IMG/VR virus record: IMGVR_UViG_3300032215_000494
Location: 1-26,330 of that record
DNA: 26,330 nucleotides
Strand: one strand, 5' to 3'
Source: a virus
In this document: one piece after another, positions 21,721 through 26,330 of the stretch
Layout of the letters: each line of letters starts with the position of its first letter
How positions within the stretch are numbered: position 1 is the stretch's first letter
Program-made: the position numbers and the translations under genes
The notes under the pieces: model-generated
Database searches by the model: none
The model's input: the letters and a program-made list of their open reading frames with translations, nothing else
What the model was told of the DNA's origin: nothing

Positions 21721-22180
21721 TGTGTGTATTTATCATACTCAATGCTTCGGCCTCTGTTTTATAAGGACCTGAATATGGGTATCTTTGTACAAAAATATAC
21801 TTAGGACAAAAAATAACTTCAGGCTCAGCACTTTGTTTCAATACAAACCATCCTGCGGCATGATAGCATTTGCTCTTTTGTGTTTTGGTAAACAAATGAA
21901 TTTTTCGTTTAATATCAACAATTGAATTGAATACACGTTTTGTAGTGGGATATTCACTAAGAGGTAATTCTTGTTTTACCTTAGGTGCCCCGGGGTGTTG
22001 AAATTCAATTTTAGTTTGTTTTTGAATAGCTGATGTGTTTTTATAAAATTGTTTGTTACCATTCAATTTAACCTCAAAGCCACTACCCTCAGCAAGAACG
22101 TTTCCTACTTTTTCTGTGCCGTTAGTAACTATCCAAAATTGATTTTTAACTACTGGTTTAGCAATTAGTACCTGTGTCAT
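21713..22180 (-). CDS. Conserved-type phage protein with basic C-terminal half
   Basis: A 155-residue protein: KPVVKNQFWIVTNGTEKVGN, FEVKLNGNKQFYKNTSAIQK, TKRVFNSIVDIKRKIHLFTK, SKCYHAAGWFVLKQ and YIFVQRYPYSGPYKTEAEAL. I recognise the order from T4-like marine phages, where the function is unknown. AAAAGG lies before the ATG. The 65-residue gene begins inside its last codons. Confidence 0.78.
   Translation of the reverse strand: MTQVLIAKPVVKNQFWIVTNGTEKVGNVLAEGSGFEVKLNGNKQFYKNTSAIQKQTKIEFQHPGAPKVKQELPLSEYPTTKRVFNSIVDIKRKIHLFTKTQKSKCYHAAGWFVLKQSAEPEVIFCPKYIFVQRYPYSGPYKTEAEALSMINTHND
21727..21734 (-). promoter_or_regulatory. Possible T4-late-like box before the 65-residue gene
   Basis: The minus strand reads GATAAATAC, one mismatch from the T4 late core, then six bases to the ATG. 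It lies inside the final codons of the upstream gene, so chance is a real possibility. Confidence 0.35.
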
Positions 22181-22240
22181 TTTTTATACCTTTTCTTATG
22201 TTAACAGTTATTTCTATGGATTTCAAGTGTAAAGGGTAAA

Positions 22241-22510
22241 TTACCAACTATTGGTTTCATAGTTCCAATGTCGGGTATCGTATATATGCATGTCAAAACG
22301 ATAGGTAAAAAATCCTAGATTGATTCTTAATCCTGCATGGTCATGACCTCGAAATGAAAATCTAAAGCCTAAACCAAAAATGCATTCAGGGTCTTTGTAG
22401 ATTTCTGTTTCCAAAGCCTTATATCTAGATAAGGTCGCATGTTTATTCCAAAAAGCCTTAAAGTTATTTTTAGGATAAGGATGTTGTATTTCAAAGTCAA
22501 ATTGTATCAT
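22241..22510 (-). CDS. Small aromatic-rich phage protein
   Basis: An 89-residue protein rich in Phe, His and Tyr: MIQFDFEIQHPYPKNNFKAF, FGLGFRFSFRGHDHAGLRIN, LGFFTYRFDMHIYDTRHW. The start at 22510 overlaps the upstream stop as ATGA; a longer start is less likely. Strand-rich, with several His/Asp pairs. Function unknown. Confidence 0.74.
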   Translation of the reverse strand: MIQFDFEIQHPYPKNNFKAFWNKHATLSRYKALETEIYKDPECIFGLGFRFSFRGHDHAGLRINLGFFTYRFDMHIYDTRHWNYETNSW

Positions 22511-22737
22511 TTTGATAATTCTTCCCAAACATATTCACTTTCTTTCACATATGCGATTGGTTTAATCCAACCATGCTGAATACACTCTTGAATCAAACTT
22601 CGATAATTCTCAGGACATCGTTGACTAATTTCAAATCCAGCTCTTGGTGTTATTGTTAGTCCATTGATTATACTCCAACCGACGTCACCTGGCTTAATTG
22701 TTTTTATACGATGTTCTGGTTTTTGTATGTTAATCAT
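22507..22737 (-). CDS. Small uncharacterised protein
   Basis: A 76-residue protein with IKPGDVGWSIINGLTITPRA near the middle and a short helix rich in Glu at the end (VKESEYVWEEL). The start overlaps the upstream stop as ATGA. Function unknown. Confidence 0.7.
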   Translation of the reverse strand: MINIQKPEHRIKTIKPGDVGWSIINGLTITPRAGFEISQRCPENYRSLIQECIQHGWIKPIAYVKESEYVWEELSK

Positions 22738-22967
22738 AATGTAAACTTTTGCAAATAAGTTCTTGCCATTTCAAAATCTTCCACAGTCTCATCTATTAGT
22801 GTAATCATTAACAGATTTTTAAGTTGGTTAGCTAAATTAATTTCTCTTTCAGAAAGGCTGTTAAGCCAATCGTCCATATCATCTGATGATTCAATACTCC
22901 ACATCATATCAAGCATTTGTACTTGCTCTGGTGTAAGACCGTTAATTTGAATATCTTTATCTTTCAC
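22734..22967 (-). CDS. Small acidic helical phage protein
   Basis: A 77-residue acidic protein: NGLTPEQVQMLDMMWSIESS, then DDWLNSLSEREINLANQLKN and a final EDFEMARTYLQKF helix. The NGLTPEQVxMLD opening recurs in environmental T4-like phages. The start overlaps the upstream stop as ATGA. Function unknown. Confidence 0.74.
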   Translation of the reverse strand: MKDKDIQINGLTPEQVQMLDMMWSIESSDDMDDWLNSLSEREINLANQLKNLLMITLIDETVEDFEMARTYLQKFTL

Positions 22968-23425
22968 GTTTGGTTCTCTTTAGTTAGTTCACATACCAAA
23001 TGAAAATGTTCATAGGCTTTCTTTACTGATGGGTTAGTCATAAGTTTTTCAGCTTCATCTATCATGGCTTTAATACCAGCCTCTGAGTAGTCACGAATGC
23101 TACCATAATTTAAACTAAAAAATTCATCACCAAAGGCAGCTTTCATTTCTTGCCACGCTTTGCGCTGTCTTTCGGTAATAGGTTGTTCTTTGGGCTTTGC
23201 TTCACTGGCCCTATGAATAGCACTACAAATTGCATCCTCAGCAACACGTGCCGCCGCAATCAAGGGAGCATAATCAATTTTAACATTATACCGTGTGCTT
23301 TGTCCACCTGGATAGCACATTACAAGATGAGCACCTTTAGGGAACGCATCCATTAATGTTTGGTCGTATTCATACACAGGTTTATACCTGCGACCAATCT
23401 TTTCATAAAATATCTTTTTAGTCAT
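22964..23425 (-). CDS. Conserved-type phage protein
   Basis: A 153-residue protein: [76 protein letters not shown]. The pattern resembles a recurrent phage protein I cannot assign a function to. The start at 23425 has GGGAAG upstream; the longer in-frame start at 23506 would run through the DfrB-like gene. Function unknown. Confidence 0.78.
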   Translation of the reverse strand: MTKKIFYEKIGRRYKPVYEYDQTLMDAFPKGAHLVMCYPGGQSTRYNVKIDYAPLIAAARVAEDAICSAIHRASEAKPKEQPITERQRKAWQEMKAAFGDEFFSLNYGSIRDYSEAGIKAMIDEAEKLMTNPSVKKAYEHFHLVCELTKENQT

Positions 23426-23606
23426 CTTTAGGAACTTCCCATGCCTCAAGGGCCTTTGCAGGATATATTTGTACTGAACCCTTTTCAGTCCAACTCTCAA
23501 CTGCATACCCTTCAGGAGTTAACTCAGTTGAGTATGTACCTACTATAATACCATGCCATTGCGAACCAGAAACTTTTCTAACAAAATCACCTAATTTAAA
23601 TTTCAT
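23418..23606 (-). CDS. R67/DfrB-type dihydrofolate reductase homologue
   Basis: A 62-residue protein that aligns without gaps to the core of the plasmid-borne R67 (DfrB) dihydrofolate reductase, offset by 21 residues. [19 protein letters not shown] matches its [29 protein letters not shown] is identical, and GSVQIYP is identical. The active-site Lys32, Gln67, Ile68 and Tyr69 correspond to Lys11, Gln46, Ile47 and Tyr48; Trp38 is Trp17. R67 works as a tetramer with one shared active pore, reducing dihydrofolate with NADPH, and resists trimethoprim. The unstructured N-terminal 20 residues are absent here. An unrelated binding role for the SH3-like barrel is the alternative. Confidence 0.82.
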   Translation of the reverse strand: MKFKLGDFVRKVSGSQWHGIIVGTYSTELTPEGYAVESWTEKGSVQIYPAKALEAWEVPKDD

Positions 23607-23824
23607 TCTTCAACTCCAAAACGGTCTTGAATTCTTTGCTCAATCTCATAGCACCTGTCCAATGCAAAATCATCGGGTTCAGAAATGTTTCCTACATTAT
23701 GTGCAATACCCATACATTCTTTGATAATCAACAGGGCGAACTTTTCTGCATGTTCTGTACCCATCCATTTACCACTAGTGTCAGTACCAGCTTGTTTCAT
23801 GTATTCTTTAATTTTGTCGTTCAT
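23603..23824 (-). CDS. Small phage protein ending in FGVEE
   Basis: A 73-residue protein: [13 protein letters not shown], then [20 protein letters not shown] and a last helix [16 protein letters not shown]. It resembles the protein at 10941-11138 at the helix and at the ending. The last codons supply the GGAG Shine-Dalgarno for the DfrB-like gene and overlap its ATG (ATGA). Function unknown. Confidence 0.74.
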   Translation of the reverse strand: MNDKIKEYMKQAGTDTSGKWMGTEHAEKFALLIIKECMGIAHNVGNISEPDDFALDRCYEIEQRIQDRFGVEE

Positions 23825-24819
23825 ACTAAATTACCTTTATATGGATTGTTAAGCCATTTTGCATATGTGTCTGCATTATCAGAAATTTTATTTAAATCAT
23901 ACTTACCGCAAAATCTCATCAAGTGAATTCCAACTTGTGGGATAGTAGTTCTACGAACACCTTCACGGATGTTTGTATCTACTGATAGTTTAACATCTTC
24001 TGGCTGTGCTGTCAAGTCAATCAATACTCGGTTGCGTTCATAGTCATCACGTACCCGATGCTCAACACCATCATGGTCTACCCATCGTTGTAACATCATG
24101 TTGTTCCAATCAAAACCTTGCTTAGTACGGTCCTGATAAGCCTCAACTAATCCAGCTTTCTTTTGACTGCCCTTTTCACGCACACCCGGATAAGCACTGA
24201 ATACATTATCCGTACCGTCTCCCCTCATGCACTTTTTGAACAGCAAATACTTTGGGTCTTCTAATAGTTTGGGTTCTTTAGTTTTCTTATCTTTGACAAT
24301 TTTACCTTTGTCATCAAAATAACCCTCAAGTGTAATCAATTGATTAGCAACACCATTATATTGTTTTACATTTTCTGTGATTAACTGAACATAGTCAGTA
24401 TCGCTACTGATAATAAAATGTTCGTCATCAGGATGCAAGTGAACGAAACGGGCAATCAAGTCATCAGCCTCTGCCTTAGGATCACGCAATACACTTACAT
24501 TTGTTTTCTCTTTAAGATACGTGGTAAAAGTTTCGTATGTTTCCCAAAACATTTTATTTTCTTCTACTTCAGCCTCTGTCTGAGACATTGTATCCACTAT
24601 ACGATTCTTTTTGTAAGGAGCATAGTAGTCTTTGCGCCAACTGCGGCCCTCTAAACAAAATACTACGTGGTCAATTCCAAACTTTTTAACAATTTGATTA
24701 GTGCTAGCCATTGTAAGATGAAGGGCCATACCAATCTTTTCCCATGTATCACTATTACGTGATGCAATGTGACGGGCACGGAAGAATGTGTTTGCTGTGT
24801 CAATGAGTGCGTATTTCAT
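23821..24819 (-). CDS. T4 RNase H/FEN-type 5' nuclease
   Basis: A 332-residue flap-endonuclease-family 5' to 3' nuclease that would remove RNA primers during lagging-strand synthesis, with the phage ligase as partner. Metal ligands are visible at Asp7 (ALIDTANTF), Glu117/Asp119/Asp120 (KAEADDLIARF) and Asp140/Asp142 (SSDTDYVQL). The basic arch (EGRSWRKDYYAPYKKNR, about 57-73) and the H3TH-like RGDGTDNVFSAYPGV near 205 fit the family. A TTGAAA-N17-TATAAT promoter places its start at the A of the ATG. No Shine-Dalgarno is seen. Confidence 0.93.
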   Translation of the reverse strand: MKYALIDTANTFFRARHIASRNSDTWEKIGMALHLTMASTNQIVKKFGIDHVVFCLEGRSWRKDYYAPYKKNRIVDTMSQTEAEVEENKMFWETYETFTTYLKEKTNVSVLRDPKAEADDLIARFVHLHPDDEHFIISSDTDYVQLITENVKQYNGVANQLITLEGYFDDKGKIVKDKKTKEPKLLEDPKYLLFKKCMRGDGTDNVFSAYPGVREKGSQKKAGLVEAYQDRTKQGFDWNNMMLQRWVDHDGVEHRVRDDYERNRVLIDLTAQPEDVKLSVDTNIREGVRRTTIPQVGIHLMRFCGKYDLNKISDNADTYAKWLNNPYKGNLV

Positions 24820-24825
24820 ATGTCT

Positions 24826-24854
24826 ATTATATACTACTATTTAGATTATTTCAA
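24826..24854 (-). promoter_or_regulatory. Sigma70-type promoter giving a leaderless FEN transcript
   Basis: TTGAAA (24849-24854), 17-base spacer, TATAAT (24826-24831) on the minus strand. Only six bases (AGACAT) separate the -10 from the ATG, so the start would fall on the A of the start codon. Confidence 0.72.
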
Positions 24855-25634
24855 TTGTATTTGGGCAACAGTAAGTCTTGCAAAAACACTATCCCCGAAA
24901 TCCCAACCTTCGGGCATACTTGTTTGCATGTCTAATTCATTGTCAAGCAATTCTGCTTCCTCGTTTGTAATCAACACAATAGCCAAATTATTTTTAATCA
25001 TTTGTGCTATTTCGGTTACACTACGTTTTTCCATAGTCATAGTAACCGCTTGATTGTAAATTAGAATACAAGGAACAATATGTTCACGGTATGTATTTTC
25101 TTTTGTGCGTTTTACTGATTGACCTATTGTAATTAAATGGTCAATACTATCACCCTCAAGCAATGCACGTGTATTCTCTAGACCAAATCCATCTTCGCTA
25201 TCAATAAAGTATTTGAAACGTTTGGCAATCTTTTCAAAGATATTACGTTCGCTTACTTCACGGGGGATAGGTTTAATTGCCTGTCCACGTACCTTGCGGA
25301 CAATAGTTTCAATAGCTTCAATAGTACCAACTATGATCCAAAAGTTTTCAAGTACATCCCCATCAAAAGGAATGTTCATAAAGTCTTTGGCATCTTTGCG
25401 TTCGCTACGCTTGCCTATTTTCTCAGTAAAGCCCTGTGCCAAAAGTTGCTTACGCATTTCGGCTACATCTTCAGGACGTGCAAGCCATCCTATTGTATAG
25501 TGATTCTTTTTAATCTCACACTTTACACCATTGTTAGTGTAAAGTACGCAGTTATTTTGTTCCTCATAAACACGTTCCGTGTAACCGCGTTCCTCACATG
25601 AGGATTTGAATGTATTGAAGGGTATAGCTGCCAT
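24846..25634 (-). CDS. Uncharacterised phage protein
   Basis: A 262-residue soluble protein. The first half holds EIKKNHYTIGWLARPEDVAE and FWIIVGTIEAIETIVRKVRG; the second half has TYREHIVPCILIYNQAVTMT then SVTEIAQMIKNNLAIVLITN and a final DFGDSVFARLTVAQIQ. The REHIVPC part recalls HNH-type or other phage proteins, but the rest of an HNH motif is not visible. It is served by an early-type promoter (25661-25689). Function unknown. Confidence 0.76.
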   Translation of the reverse strand: MAAIPFNTFKSSCEERGYTERVYEEQNNCVLYTNNGVKCEIKKNHYTIGWLARPEDVAEMRKQLLAQGFTEKIGKRSERKDAKDFMNIPFDGDVLENFWIIVGTIEAIETIVRKVRGQAIKPIPREVSERNIFEKIAKRFKYFIDSEDGFGLENTRALLEGDSIDHLITIGQSVKRTKENTYREHIVPCILIYNQAVTMTMEKRSVTEIAQMIKNNLAIVLITNEEAELLDNELDMQTSMPEGWDFGDSVFARLTVAQIQLK

Positions 25635-25660
25635 TACTTACTTTCTTAGTTAGTATAGAC

Positions 25661-25689
25661 ATTATATACCCAAATGGATTTATTGTCAA
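25661..25689 (-). promoter_or_regulatory. Early-type sigma70 promoter P5
   Basis: TTGACA (25684-25689), a 17-base spacer with the same ATAAATCCATTTGGGTA core as P1-P4, TATAAT (25661-25666). The TGA in the -35 is the stop codon of the upstream gene. The transcribed start differs from P1-P4. Confidence 0.85.
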
Positions 25690-26123
25690 CTAACTTCTGT
25701 TCGTCCACCGCCCAAATCACGCTGTCTGACCACACGCATATCCGTAGCCATTGCCCGATTCTCAGGATCAGCTTGCTGTTGCTCATAGAGTTCAAGTGCT
25801 ACGTTTCGGCAAACCGTTTGAAACCATCTTTCAACAATGATTGTATCAGTATCGTCATCACGTTGTTTATAACCTGCCCTAATCAAATTCAATACGAATT
25901 TATCGTTCCAATCTAATTCAAATGCACCCGTGTTAATATCATATGGATCAATTTCCATTTTTAAGATATTAACATAAGGCAAACCATCAGCATTGGCTTT
26001 GTCTTTGTCAGTTGAAGTAGTCTCTTCCTTCTTTTCCTTAGGCTTGCGTGGTTTCTTTTCCTTAACAGGTTCAGTTACCTTAGCTGGTTCTGCTTTCTTT
26101 CTAAAAATGTCAAATAAACCCAT
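25686..26123 (-). CDS. Uncharacterised protein with Lys/Pro/Glu-rich linker
   Basis: A 145-residue protein: MGLFDIFRKKAEPAKVTEPV (amphipathic head), a Lys/Pro/Glu linker (about 14-45) and a globular C-terminal part (VNILKMEIDPYDINTGAFEL, WNDKFVLNLIRAGYK, ERWFQTVCRNVALELYEQQQ). The start at 26123 overlaps the previous gene by 14 bases; a weak AAGAG lies upstream. Its head resembles that of the gene at 2011. Function unknown. Confidence 0.75.
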   Translation of the reverse strand: MGLFDIFRKKAEPAKVTEPVKEKKPRKPKEKKEETTSTDKDKANADGLPYVNILKMEIDPYDINTGAFELDWNDKFVLNLIRAGYKQRDDDTDTIIVERWFQTVCRNVALELYEQQQADPENRAMATDMRVVRQRDLGGGRTEVS

Positions 26124-26330
26124 TTGCTTTTGCTCTTTCATGTAATTTAAAACTTGCAAGATTCTTAGCCTTGCTTTCGCACATAATGTCAGCCCAGTCA
26201 GAGTGCGTTAATGCCCAATCATTAACTGCATCGTTCCAGTAGTAGTCACTATGGGCACGTAATTTTTGCTTGTTATGTCCACTCTCCCTTAAGGGTGCAA
26301 GAGCGGGGCGTCCATGTTTGGTATGCTCAG
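26110..26330 (-). CDS. Uncharacterised protein, C-terminal part only (5' end outside window)
   Basis: An open frame runs from the window edge to a stop at 26110-26112, giving 72 visible residues that include HNKQKLRAHSDYYWNDAV, NDWALTHSDWADIMCES and SFKLHERAKANGFI. It is helical and rich in Trp, His and Lys. It overlaps the start of the gene at 26123. Family not recognised. Confidence 0.65.
   Translation of the reverse strand, partial: EHTKHGRPALAPLRESGHNKQKLRAHSDYYWNDAVNDWALTHSDWADIMCESKAKNLASFKLHERAKANGFI

Noticed and set aside
24846-25634. HNH endonuclease call from REHIVPC
   Set aside because: Only the first part of the motif is present; the Asn and second His with proper spacing are not visible.

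Overview
The window looks like part of the genome of a large T4-type tailed phage. Genes are small and tightly packed. Nearly all lie on the minus strand, and they are joined by ATGA or TAATG overlaps. It encodes a T4 RNase H/FEN-type 5' nuclease and an ATP-dependent DNA ligase, plus many short genes of the kind found in T4-like environmental phages. It has two promoter classes: near-consensus sigma70 promoters (TTGACA-N17-TATAAT) and T4-late-like boxes (TATAAATA and variants). A lipoprotein signal followed by five glycines (LTACGGGGG) fits a Gram-negative, perhaps betaproteobacterial, host, but that host call is inference. No tRNA, rRNA, CRISPR array or insertion sequence was seen.

Positions 1-5418 form a proteostasis block. 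In minus-strand order it carries clpX, a bS21 ribosomal protein gene, an IbpA-like hsp20, clpS, a 485-residue unknown and the N-terminal part of clpP. The hsp20 leader has a hairpin resembling a ROSE RNA thermometer. Two plus-strand genes sit inside the block: a Lys/Pro/Ala-rich protein and a metallophosphoesterase-like protein that has lost most metal ligands.

Positions 5450-9603 hold an envelope group: a secreted LPP20/FlgT-like protein, an outer-membrane-type lipoprotein, a four-helix membrane protein with coiled coil and zinc ribbon, and two small acidic proteins. Positions 9673-13729 hold a PD-(D/E)XK-type putative nuclease, a run of small overlapping genes, DNA ligase, three small membrane proteins and a 216-residue unknown. 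Positions 13756-15300 hold five small genes served by four nearly identical early-promoter cassettes.

Positions 15345-20101 hold a lipoprotein with a glycosidase-like barrel, a sulfotransferase-like protein, several small genes, an SGNH hydrolase and a small secreted Ala/Lys/Pro protein. A lone plus-strand gene at 20205-20693 looks like a glycerophosphodiesterase-family protein that has lost its catalytic residues. Positions 20690-26330 return to minus-strand small genes. They include a close relative of R67/DfrB dihydrofolate reductase, the FEN nuclease, and a gene cut by the window end.

The main points for follow-up are these: ClpX, ClpP and ClpS encoded together without a visible ClpA; a possible RNA thermometer on a phage hsp20; T4-late boxes placed so that the mRNAs would be leaderless; a DfrB-like enzyme in a phage; and two plus-strand phosphodiesterase-fold pseudoenzymes.
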